This document shows, one piece after another, positions 10,129 to 18,939 of a stretch of DNA of 64,000 nt (position 1 is the first letter of the stretch; every line of letters begins with the position of its first letter). The translations under genes and the position numbers were made by a program. The notes beneath the pieces were generated by a model that did no database searches, was not told the DNA's origin, and saw nothing but the letters and a program-made list of their open reading frames with translations. This DNA is from Petasospora fabianii. Lineage: Eukaryota; Ascomycota; Saccharomycetes; Phaffomycetales; Wickerhamomycetaceae. The stretch spans positions 2,542,001 through 2,606,000 of the forward strand of contig CP048715.1 in the NCBI GenBank assembly GCA_022641835.1. Direction: 5' to 3'.

Positions 10129-11874
10129 ATGTCCGGCACCATTACTGACGTTGCGTCAAGCACGCCCTCCAAACAGTCAACCACAGATGCTAGAACCGTT
10201 GAGGTCAAGCCCCAGAGAAACTTTCTCGTTACCTACATTGTTAGTTTCAAGAGGGCTGAGGACAAAAGAACTGAGCAAGAAAAGGCTGCATATGATGCTA
10301 TGACAGACGTTGAGAAAGCGATCCACAACACAACCTATAGTGGTCTCCAGGAAAAGATGAGCTTTCGTCACTTGATTATGATTGCAGTTGGGGGCGCCGT
10401 CGGCACTGGCCTCTTTGTTAACTCAGGAGCCTCCTTAAACACAGGAGGACCAGCTTCCCTGATCATCGGATGGATCATTGTTGCCACAATGATGTTGTCC
10501 ACCTGTATGGCCCTTGCCGAACTCTGTGTCGCTTTCCCTGTCGCTGGTGGATTCACCACATATGCTACTCGTTTCATTGACCCATCTATCGGTTTCGCTC
10601 TTGGTTGGAACTACTACATCAATTGGGCAATCATGGTTCCTCTCCAGCTTGTGGCTGCAGCTATGACAATCAAGTACTGGAATGCTGATATCAACTCTAC
10701 TATTTGGGTAGTGGTATTTTACCTCTTAATTTGGCTTCTTAACATGCTTGATGTTAAGTACTATGCAGAGTCTGAGGTTATCTTGTCCATGGTGAAGATC
10801 ATTGCAATTGCCGCTTTCTTTATTCTTGGAATTATCTTGGTATGTGGCGGGGGCCCACAAGGTGGTTACATCGGGGTGCAGTACTGGTACAACCCTGGTG
10901 CATTCTCTCATGGTTTCAAAGGTGTCTGTTCCGTCTTTGTCACTGCTGCTTTCTCCTTCGGTGGCGTTGAACTAGTTGGTATGGCCGCTGCCGAGACCAC
11001 TAATCCAATCAAGACAATCCCAAGAGCATGTAAGCAAACTTTCTGGCTCGTGACATGTCTCTATGTGATCACGTTACTCCTTATCGGTCTCCTTGTTCCA
11101 TACAATGATGCCAGACTCTTGAGTGGAGATACTTTTGCTTCCGTTTCTCCATTCGTAATTGCCATTCAAAATGCTGGTATTTCGGGGCTACCATCTGTCA
11201 TGAACGTGGTGATACTCATTGCTGTGCTCTCTGTTGCCAATTCTTCTGTGTATGCATCTGCAAGAATTCTTGCTGGACTGGCCGAAGCAGGTCAGGCTCC
11301 AAAGTTTCTCACATACATTGACAGAACCGGTCGTCCGCTTTGGGCAACTATTGTGACTCTTCTCTTTGGACTCTTGTGCTTTGTTGCCTCTTCTGATAAA
11401 GAGGCGGAGATCTTCCTCTGGTTCTCTGCTCTCTGTGGTCTTTCCACTTTCTTTGCCTGGATGACGATCTGCTTCTCCCACATCAGATTCAGAGCAGCTC
11501 TTGATTCCCAGGGTCGGGGCACAGACGGTCTCGCATATATCTCTCAGTTTGGTGTTGGTGGCTCTTGGTACGGTTTCTTCATGAACATCCTAGTCATTGG
11601 GGTCCAGTTTTGGGTTGCTCTGTTCCCTGGATTCAGAGCTGATGTAAAGAGCTTCTTTGCGGTTTTCCTGTCGTTGCTAATCTTTTTGGCTTGTTACCTT
11701 GGCCACAAGATCGTCACCGAAAATTGGATTCTTTTGATTAGAGCCAGTGAGATCAACATAGACAATAATCGCTCCCCAGAACAGCTGGAGGAGGATCGCT
11801 TGGCTATACGTGAGGCAAAAGAGAAGGCTGCTGGGTACCCATTGTGGAAGAGGACCTACTACTTCTGGTGTTAA
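10129..11874 (+). CDS. Second Gap1-like amino-acid permease (divergent paralogue)
   Basis: A 581-residue APC-superfamily permease, clearly a paralogue of the divergently transcribed gene next door. They share the GGAVGTGLFVNSG motif, a GFKGVCSVFVTAAFSF block, LPSVMNVVILIAVLSVANSS and a C-terminal Trp-Cys. About 12 hydrophobic segments are visible. It differs in the tails: the N-terminus is unrelated, and the C-tail has an acidic/basic EQLEEDRLAIREAKEKA segment where Gap1 has its DLLKQEI helix. Trafficking signals have therefore changed and substrate range may differ. The ATG at 10129 is chosen because the upstream open codons begin only with TTG. Substrate is not predictable from sequence alone. 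Confidence 0.85.
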   Translation: MSGTITDVASSTPSKQSTTDARTVEVKPQRNFLVTYIVSFKRAEDKRTEQEKAAYDAMTDVEKAIHNTTYSGLQEKMSFRHLIMIAVGGAVGTGLFVNSGASLNTGGPASLIIGWIIVATMMLSTCMALAELCVAFPVAGGFTTYATRFIDPSIGFALGWNYYINWAIMVPLQLVAAAMTIKYWNADINSTIWVVVFYLLIWLLNMLDVKYYAESEVILSMVKIIAIAAFFILGIILVCGGGPQGGYIGVQYWYNPGAFSHGFKGVCSVFVTAAFSFGGVELVGMAAAETTNPIKTIPRACKQTFWLVTCLYVITLLLIGLLVPYNDARLLSGDTFASVSPFVIAIQNAGISGLPSVMNVVILIAVLSVANSSVYASARILAGLAEAGQAPKFLTYIDRTGRPLWATIVTLLFGLLCFVASSDKEAEIFLWFSALCGLSTFFAWMTICFSHIRFRAALDSQGRGTDGLAYISQFGVGGSWYGFFMNILVIGVQFWVALFPGFRADVKSFFAVFLSLLIFLACYLGHKIVTENWILLIRASEINIDNNRSPEQLEEDRLAIREAKEKAAGYPLWKRTYYFWC

Positions 11875-11979
11875 CATGTAGATGTTTATATTTTTGGGTT
11901 TCATTAAGTTACGTTCTGTTTGATCCTTGTAGAGTAATGAGTCTGCTTATGTCAACAGCCAGGCAAGATTACATAAGCT

Positions 11980-12001
11980 CGGTGGTGGGCCGAGACCACC
12001 G
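11980..12001. promoter_or_regulatory. CGG-rich dyad upstream of the first GST gene
   Basis: CGGTGGT (11980-11986) and ACCACCG (11995-12001) form a perfect 7-bp inverted repeat with an 8-nt spacer. Nested inside is CGG-N7-CCG, the layout recognised by many Zn2Cys6 activators. It lies about 150-175 bp upstream of the start codon. The binding factor is unknown. Confidence 0.4.
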
Positions 12002-12153
12002 CAATGACCGAAGCCGACGTGCAGATGTCGAATACCAAAAAAGCACCATATATCTTCAGCTGCCTTGCTACTTCGTATCGAGTGGGCTCCTTAGTACGCT
12101 TATATTAATCTTGAATATTTGCAAGAACTCCTTGGATTCCATCAAGATCAACA

Positions 12154-12989
12154 ATGTCCACCGAACTACCAAAGATCACTTTCTACTGGTACGTTGCTTT
12201 GCACTTATCCTCCCCTTTCCCCGGTGATCCCACATGAAACAGTGACTAACCACTAGCCCTAGGCTTGACCGCTCAAGAGGTATCCGTACTCTCTGGCTTC
12301 TTGAGGAGCTTGGAGTTGAGTACGATTTGAAACCATACTACCGTAATGCCGCATTCCGTGCGCCAAAGACACTCGAAAAGATACATCCATTGGGTAAATG
12401 TCCAACCATCCTTGCCGAGTGGAAGGATGGACGCAGCAAAATCATCACTGAGACGGGTGTTATCCACAACTTCCTCATCAAGACCTTTGACACTCAGAAG
12501 AAATTTGGCTCTGCCGAACTGTTTGAGGAGATTGATATTGACTTCTACACACAGTTTGCTGAGGGCTCCCTCCAACCACCAGCAACTACCCATCTGATCA
12601 TGTTCATGGTTGAGACACGTTCTCCATGGTTTGCTAAGCCATTGTCCAGTCTCGTTTGTGGTCAGGTTAAGAAGATGTGGTCCATTCCTGAGACTACCAA
12701 GTGTGTCAAGTACCTCGAGGACGTATTGTCCAAGGTTGAGGAGAACAGTGATGGTGAACTGTACTTTGTTGGTAAGAGGCTCACTGGTGCCGACATTATG
12801 CTTCACTGGCACATTTATAACGTGATCCTGAACCGGGATGAAATGTGGGGCGGCGAGTTCACTGAGGCGAAGTACCCATTCTTGGCCAAGTGGGCAAAGC
12901 AGATCACCCAGAGACCAGCTTACAAGCGCACCGTTCAGAAGGAGGCCGATCTCATTGCGGCTCACAAGACGACAGCAGCCAATCTGTAA
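12154..12989 (+). CDS. Glutathione S-transferase, Gtt1 type, two exons
   Basis: A 253-residue GST of the fungal Gtt1 family, which conjugates glutathione to electrophiles; S. cerevisiae Gtt1 is ER-associated. Exon 1 is 12154-12188 (start MSTELPKITFYW), the intron is 12189-12262 with 5' GTACGT, branch TGACTAAC and acceptor CCCTAG, and exon 2 is 12263-12989. Joining gives an unbroken frame through WLDRSRGIRTLWLLEELG, the conserved N-terminal thioredoxin fold seen in Gtt1. Exon 2 carries IHPLGKCPTI, the QFAEGSLQPP helix and the C-terminal LTGADIMLHW motif. The intron splits the Trp codon in phase 2, the same place as in the GST gene at 63-64 kb. It is in tandem with another GST 300 bp downstream. 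Confidence 0.9.
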
Positions 12990-13291
12990 GCCTGAATTAC
13001 CCACAATATATATATGCTCTTGAATAAACTATGCTAGCTTCGTTTTCCATCGATGCGCCGTCGGTCATGTTGTAATTATAGTGCCGTGGCCATGTGGGTG
13101 ATCTCGCAGAAAGTGATAGTCGACATGGTGTGCGATATGTGCAAATGTGGGGTGAAAACGTAGACTATCACCGACCCGTGCTAGCATATTCTATTCACTC
13201 TGCGTTCAAGCTTTTAAAGGCTTAAAAGCTGAGCAGCCCCAATCATTTTTCGAAGCTTGTCGCTGTCAATTGTCAAGACTCATACCTTATC
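12990..13291. promoter_or_regulatory. Promoter of the second GST, with a 9-bp palindromic dyad
   Basis: Non-coding DNA between the tandem GST genes. AGCTTTTAA at 13209-13217 is followed after 4 nt by its exact reverse complement TTAAAAGCT at 13222-13230. It lies 60-80 bp upstream of the start codon, so it could be an operator or a 5' UTR hairpin. No other element is recognised. Confidence 0.5.
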
Positions 13292-14080
13292 ATGCCGTCA
13301 CAACCCGAGATAACGCTGTACTGGCTCGAGAGCACTCGTTGTATCCGCATCCTTTGGCTTCTCAATGAGCTTGGATTGGATTACACTATTGTTCCATATG
13401 ACAAGAAGGGTTCTGTTATGGCTCCCAAGGAGTTTTACCAGCATCACCCCCTGGGTAAAGCACCAATTCTTGAGCTTAAGTACGATGATGAGAGGGGTAA
13501 CATCACGCTTGTTGAGTCTGGACATATCATTAACTATATGCTCAAGTGGTTTGATTTAGAGAAAAAGTTCATACCAGTTACTGAAGAAGGTGAAAGATCC
13601 ATGGATTACTTCTTACATTTTGCCGAAGGTACGATGCAACCACCACTTACCTATCAATTCTACTTAACCAGATTGATTCCGGAGTCGAAGCAATTGCCAG
13701 AGTCATTTAGGGAGAACTATGCAAAATACCAAGAATATATCGATGAGGTATACACCTTCCCCAAGCTTGAGGAGTATAGTTTGTACCTTGAGAAGCTGTT
13801 GAGAGAGCAGAAGGAGAAGAACGGTGGTGCTGAGAAGGTCTATTTCGTTGAGGATAAACTCACTGGTGCTGATCTGGCTCTGGGATTCGAAGCGGCTACA
13901 TCATTGTTCGGAAACCCATTGTACAGACACATAACGGACCCTAAAAGGGTCCCACTTCTGGCTAGCTGGGTTAAGTATGCTGTCTTTGACAGACCAGCGT
14001 ATAAGGAAGCTGTGGAAGCTGAGAAGTCCATAGTCGATGGTGGATTTAAAGTACTTAAGATTGACCAGCATGGTCATTAG
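13292..14080 (+). CDS. Glutathione S-transferase, Gtt1 type, single exon
   Basis: A 262-residue intronless paralogue of the upstream GST. The N-terminal thioredoxin-like half includes LYWLESTRCIRILWLLNELG and HHPLGKAPILEL; then VESGHIINYML (glutathione-contacting Glu-Ser), the HFAEGTMQPPLTYQF helix, and a C-terminal LTGADLALGF motif. It is slightly longer than Gtt1 through a charged insertion (REQKEKNGGAEK) in the C-terminal domain. The Trp codon that is split by an intron in the two other Gtt1-type genes here is contiguous in this one. The enzyme class is clear; the substrate is not. Confidence 0.88.
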   Translation: MPSQPEITLYWLESTRCIRILWLLNELGLDYTIVPYDKKGSVMAPKEFYQHHPLGKAPILELKYDDERGNITLVESGHIINYMLKWFDLEKKFIPVTEEGERSMDYFLHFAEGTMQPPLTYQFYLTRLIPESKQLPESFRENYAKYQEYIDEVYTFPKLEEYSLYLEKLLREQKEKNGGAEKVYFVEDKLTGADLALGFEAATSLFGNPLYRHITDPKRVPLLASWVKYAVFDRPAYKEAVEAEKSIVDGGFKVLKIDQHGH

Positions 14081-14248
14081 TTCTGTTGGTAGCTATTCCA
14101 ACAAGGACACAATGTTTGAGAGAAGCTTTTGCAAATTGTACCATTATAAACGAACTGAAGCAACATCGTAGTATGTTTAGTGTATCCAACAATACCAGCT
14201 CGTGGGAATATACGTCACATCATACACGACACCAACGAGGATTACATA

Positions 14249-15697
14249 TCACTGACTCGCGGTGACACTCAACTCCTTTATACTCAAATCTTTCAGCTTT
14301 GGATTCAAAGTAGTACTGGAATCTACCCAAGAGTCCTCGTACACCTTTACACTCCCCAAGCCGGAGCTACTCTTTGCAGATTGCAAATGTGTCTTATCAA
14401 GAGCTGGGCTGACAATGTTAATCACCTGTTGACACTCAGCGACCTGGATATCGTTGGCTGTTTGAGATTGCGCAACTTTGAACTTGAATTTTAACAAGTG
14501 TACCATCTTAATGTTGTCTGTCTCAAAAGTGGGCGTTAATTGTGGAATAGTCATTGGTGGGAGCTGGTTTGTGAAATCAAGCATATATTTTGTAGGGCGA
14601 GCAACAGGGGCTGGGAGTTTCGAAGCTTCAAAGGGGACAAGTTTAGTGAGGTCAAGTGGGATGGACATGTATGATGAGATGACTGTTTTATTAGAATACA
14701 TTGAGGTGTCGTATTCGTTGATTTGCATGTTGGTGAAGGAGACAACGTTGGATTGGATGCTGCGAAGATGGAGGGTGTATCTGTTAAAGTTCTCTCCTCT
14801 ACGAACTGACTTGTTTGGGTCTTCTCCTTGTCTCTTGAAGAATTCTGGTGGGAAATCGGTGAGTAGAAGAGCTTTGAAATATAGACGGTGGTTGTAACGA
14901 ATATTTTCTGGGCGGATGATGATGATTCGGAACTTGTAACGAAGATCTTCATTTGATTTCTTGCTGAAGGCCCTCTTCAAAAAGCCACTGTTGGTGCTGC
15001 TTTCCTTTTGGAGAATCATGCTGGTATTAGCTGGCATCTCAACAAACCTCATAAGGTCTAACTGCGAAACTGGGAGACAGCCAACGTGCAGCTCTTTATG
15101 GGACTGAAGCAATGGGGTCTTCACATCAACAAAAGTACATGTACCGAGGATTCCGTATTCGACCTTGGCAGTATGATGCACATCGGATTGGTGAAAGCTT
15201 GGGGGCATACCATCGTTGTGGTCGCTGTCATCTGATCCCTGTATACCTGCTGCATGGGGAGACACGGAGGATTTTGGTAATGTGAATGCAAACTCGAAAC
15301 TGACACCATTACTTGTTCTTCTCATTGATTTCTTCTCGACACTCTGGGAATTCCAAAGGTTTGTTGTTTCTTTGTGTATGAGTTGTTGTGTCGATGTAGA
15401 TGTGGGCTCTTCTTGATCCTCTGATTGATGGAGCTCTGTCAAAGAGCAGATCGCAAGCTCAACATCAACGCTTTTAATGTGGGAAAACAAAGTAAATGGG
15501 AGGAAGACGGCACCGGTGACCTGTTGGCCCGGGTAGTAAGTTCTCTCCGTGTCGATGTTAAGGAGAAGCTTCTCCTCCGATGGGGCGAGCGTAGCTTCGT
15601 CCATGCTTTCAGACTTGGAGGTGCTCACAGATACACGCTTCTTGATAAAGGAGGAGGCAGTGGAAGCTTTTCTCTGGTGGATGCTATTGCTGCTCAT
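14249..15697 (-). CDS. Alpha-arrestin-like protein
   Basis: A 482-residue protein with an arrestin-like fold signature. After a Ser-rich N-terminus, residues about 45-75 read LLLNIDTERTYYPGQQVTGAV, the opening strands of the arrestin N domain. The C-domain region (about 250-430) includes LTDFPPEFF, YMSIPLDLTKL and VHLLKFKFKV. Fungal alpha-arrestins (ART family) recruit the ubiquitin ligase Rsp5 to membrane permeases. I see no PPxY motif, so if it is an ART it may use another adaptor or a divergent motif. Several permeases lie nearby, a suggestive but not diagnostic context. I cannot assign it to a particular ART. Confidence 0.65.
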   Translation of the reverse strand: MSSNSIHQRKASTASSFIKKRVSVSTSKSESMDEATLAPSEEKLLLNIDTERTYYPGQQVTGAVFLPFTLFSHIKSVDVELAICSLTELHQSEDQEEPTSTSTQQLIHKETTNLWNSQSVEKKSMRRTSNGVSFEFAFTLPKSSVSPHAAGIQGSDDSDHNDGMPPSFHQSDVHHTAKVEYGILGTCTFVDVKTPLLQSHKELHVGCLPVSQLDLMRFVEMPANTSMILQKESSTNSGFLKRAFSKKSNEDLRYKFRIIIIRPENIRYNHRLYFKALLLTDFPPEFFKRQGEDPNKSVRRGENFNRYTLHLRSIQSNVVSFTNMQINEYDTSMYSNKTVISSYMSIPLDLTKLVPFEASKLPAPVARPTKYMLDFTNQLPPMTIPQLTPTFETDNIKMVHLLKFKFKVAQSQTANDIQVAECQQVINIVSPALDKTHLQSAKSSSGLGSVKVYEDSWVDSSTTLNPKLKDLSIKELSVTASQ

Positions 15698-16681
15698 GGT
15701 GGAGGGCCCTTGGAGGAAGAGAGGTCAGACACGTCCAATTAATACCCTGGATGCCAGTGACTCCAAGCAGACGCGTGGAGGGACTAAGAAGAGGTTTTTT
15801 GCATCAGGAGCAGGGCTGTCTTGTAAAGGGATGCATTTTTTCCGTCTGTACTGAGACACACCTCATGCAGAGCAGAGAATTGGGGGTGACTGGGATCTAC
15901 AATCTCGACCAGCTGATAATCAGTTGGGCGGCCTAAATCCCGGAGTGCGCGCAAGTGGGGCAGTGGGATGCAGCACTAGTACGAAGTCGTATATATGTGG
16001 ATAAATCAAAGGGGAGGAACAAGCGCCAGTGCTTGGTCTGGGCTGGTCAGTTAAGTTCTGGCTTTATGAAATCGAAATATTTGTCGATATGGGTGAAGAG
16101 ACTCCCCTGACATGCAGTCAATGGTTCTTCCGGACTGTCGCTCTGTTGCACTTGAGTTCGTAAAGCCTTACGCGCATGATAACCTTTGATCAATTTATCG
16201 CCTAGAATGAAAGCACGAAGGCTTTATATAAATCACCCACTGGGATGAACACATGCTCTTCCCCCTAATGCTACACTGAAAACCTCTCGTGAACTCCTTA
16301 GCCCGTCGAAGGCGTTAGGAATGTGAAGCTTATCTCGAGCATTCCGTATCGGGAATGCTGTGGTGTGGTGTGTATTCTATGCAGGCCTTTTGCGTTTTGA
16401 GTCGTGTGGCTACAGTCTTGCACACTTCCCGGTTCAGGAATCAATCATGTTTGACTGGTGATAACTCTGAGTTGGACCTAGATGTCACGCCCCTAATCCG
16501 CAAGTAAACACTGCAAACCATGCAGAGAGATAGCTGAAGTATTGCTCTATATATATGTGCTTGGGTCCCCTCTCGATCGAGTCTTACGACGTCTAAGTCC
16601 CGGCCTGCCTCGGGTCTTGAAAGACTACAGTTATTAGTCGCAGCGAGTGCCTGAGTTATCATAGGACATAGATCATCAGTA
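15698..16681. other. Intergenic region upstream of the arrestin-like gene
   Basis: About 1 kb without a supported gene. Stress-response-element cores occur (AGGGG near 16010, CCCCT near 16105). These 5-mers are common by chance and I give them little weight. Overlapping small open frames have no recognisable features. Confidence 0.5.
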
Positions 16682-18649
16682 TTAGAGAAGGGCAAAATCC
16701 AAGCCTGTGTAATCATTCTCTTTGAGTTCGAACTTGGATATACTACCATCAGTGTATGCAAAGTACAACCAGAAGGTCTGATCATCCACTTTCCGGACGC
16801 CGAGCCCAAGAATGGCGTCCATCGAAATGTCAAAGCTCTCATCGTGGAAATTGCTTGGGAAGACATACTCCTCTCTTAAAGAATGCAACCCCCTGTGCTT
16901 GACCAGCCGGAATACCGTAAAATATCCAGCTTGAGATACGGTTATCACTGCAGACAACTCTGAAACAACTTTGACAATCGACATTCTGTTTGAAAACTCG
17001 AGCTCCTCGATCAGACCAAATTCAAACATGTCACCAGTATCAGCATTACATATCAGCCTGTGAGCACGATACAGCCCGACTTTCGACGCAGTAGTCACAA
17101 CGATGAAATCATTCTGGAAGTCAGTAAGTCCAAAGTCACCGTTTTCAGCTTCATCGACATTGAAGTAAGACTTCTTAATCCGTGCACACTTATCTGTGAA
17201 GGAGTTAAGCCTGTTCATGATACGTGGTTCATCATCATAGTGAGTCTTCAGGTGTATGGTTTCGTACCACGCTGCGCCGCCTAGATCAGAAGAAACGAGG
17301 TGGTTTGGCATTAGACCAAGAATCCGAGATCGTTGGAGAATGTCGAGAGTTGAGATCTTGTCCCGGCCACCAAGATAAGATGGGTCATTAACCTCCATGA
17401 AGGATGAAGAGTTCACATAATTGACAGTCCATCCTGGTTCTTCCAATTGTGTGCGGTGTTCTATCTTCGACGAGAACCTAGCCGGCGGTGAAGTCTGTGA
17501 TAAGAGCTCTCGAAGACTCAGCTTGAGTGGTGAGGTACTGGAGGAATAACATGATTCAAGTGTTTGAAGCGTAGTATTGAAAACCAGTATCACGAGTTCT
17601 CCTGAAATAGCAGTGCAGACAAGGTGGACCGTCTTGGACCCCACTTTGACAATCTCAAGATCTGGGATATTATGAATCAGCTGTAGTGAGTCGCCAAACC
17701 TGACACCTTCATCAGAAAAATGGAAGAGCGTCACCTTTTGGGAGTTATCAGAGAGTGCAACAAAGCTACCTCGGGTATCGACACCCCAAACAGAAGAGGT
17801 CATCGTCAATTCCATTATAAGAGGAAGATCGATACCTGTTTCCACATTAGTCAAGTCATACATCCTGTACCGACCATCATCAATACAGACGTTCAATACA
17901 TCCCTACCTTCGAATTTGGTTACTCTGATCTGATTTATAGTATGTGGAAAGTATGGCCATGTTGATGCCTCTCTGTGGACCCCAGTTGTAAAAGATGGCT
18001 TTGTATCCAGATACTCGACAGCAGCCTCATCCTTCAGAATCAAGATCTTCGACATACACCCAAGAAACATGAAGCGTCCATAACACTCACAAATGTTATT
18101 TTTGTACCTCACAGTCGTAATATCACGTAGCAAAATCTTGTCCATCTTGGTCATCTCCAAGGCGTCATCGTACCGCAGAGCTGGCTGTATCGTATGGCCT
18201 TCGTCCTGTACCAAGATCTTTAGTTTCTGAGCTCTATGAACATCATAGATGTCATATGCCATCTTTGCTCCCTCCTCAATTTCAATATCTTCTTTTGGTC
18301 CAAACGCAAATGGCCGTTGCACGTACCTTGTCTCGTGTCTCTTGGAGAATAGTTCGTCGTTGTAAAACTCATCAGCATCATCACTGTCTTCACCACCGGC
18401 TCTCACAGCGTTAACATTGATAAACTCGAGGTATCGTCTAAACCTTCTGATCTTGTCTGCATGCATAGATCGTGTCCTCGTGGATTGACTGAGATCACTA
18501 CTTGCACTGGGAGGTCGAAAAGGTGATTGAGGTAGGTGCATCGGTGTAGCTAGACCTGATGATGAGTGGGAAAGGTTCACCTCGGGTTCTTGATTGAGTG
18601 AAACCATTAAACGATGGGATAGATAAACATTTTGATTATCCTCGGTCAT
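16682..18649 (-). CDS. Crt10-like WD40-repeat protein
   Basis: A 655-residue protein resembling the fungal Crt10 family (S. cerevisiae Crt10 affects transcription of ribonucleotide-reductase genes). The cue is the block WPYFPHTINQIRVTKFEG, then a CIDDGRYRMYD beta segment and SSVWGVDTRGSFVALSDN, where Crt10 proteins have a PHTIN...DDG...SAWGLA...IAVSSN pattern. Repeated beta-strand segments suggest a propeller, and the N-terminal 100 residues are Ser-rich and disordered. The ATG at 18649 is used; the frame is open for another 39 codons upstream without an ATG, so an upstream exon cannot be ruled out. It is shorter than the S. cerevisiae protein. Assignment rests on remembered family patterns. 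Confidence 0.55.
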   Translation of the reverse strand: MTEDNQNVYLSHRLMVSLNQEPEVNLSHSSSGLATPMHLPQSPFRPPSASSDLSQSTRTRSMHADKIRRFRRYLEFINVNAVRAGGEDSDDADEFYNDELFSKRHETRYVQRPFAFGPKEDIEIEEGAKMAYDIYDVHRAQKLKILVQDEGHTIQPALRYDDALEMTKMDKILLRDITTVRYKNNICECYGRFMFLGCMSKILILKDEAAVEYLDTKPSFTTGVHREASTWPYFPHTINQIRVTKFEGRDVLNVCIDDGRYRMYDLTNVETGIDLPLIMELTMTSSVWGVDTRGSFVALSDNSQKVTLFHFSDEGVRFGDSLQLIHNIPDLEIVKVGSKTVHLVCTAISGELVILVFNTTLQTLESCYSSSTSPLKLSLRELLSQTSPPARFSSKIEHRTQLEEPGWTVNYVNSSSFMEVNDPSYLGGRDKISTLDILQRSRILGLMPNHLVSSDLGGAAWYETIHLKTHYDDEPRIMNRLNSFTDKCARIKKSYFNVDEAENGDFGLTDFQNDFIVVTTASKVGLYRAHRLICNADTGDMFEFGLIEELEFSNRMSIVKVVSELSAVITVSQAGYFTVFRLVKHRGLHSLREEYVFPSNFHDESFDISMDAILGLGVRKVDDQTFWLYFAYTDGSISKFELKENDYTGLDFALL

Positions 18650-18939
18650 CTGGTTTGTGACACGAATTTTGATCAGCACCCGGAACCTGGGGTCTCCAGA
18701 TGCGAGTCCTTGCCCAATATGACTTAGACTGAGTGTACAATAGGGCTGGCCAAAATTCCCCCGCAATAAAAAGTGAACTACCGCGAACTCGTTCGATATG
18801 CTGCTCTTGTCACTTCTACTTTCTCCCTAGTTATAATCGGTTGTTTTTAGCCTTGTATTTCAGCTATTTGTAAAGTAGATGGAGGTGTATTAGTTATACA
18901 TAGAAAAAACCATGTATAAGTCAAGCATCGTATCATGCA

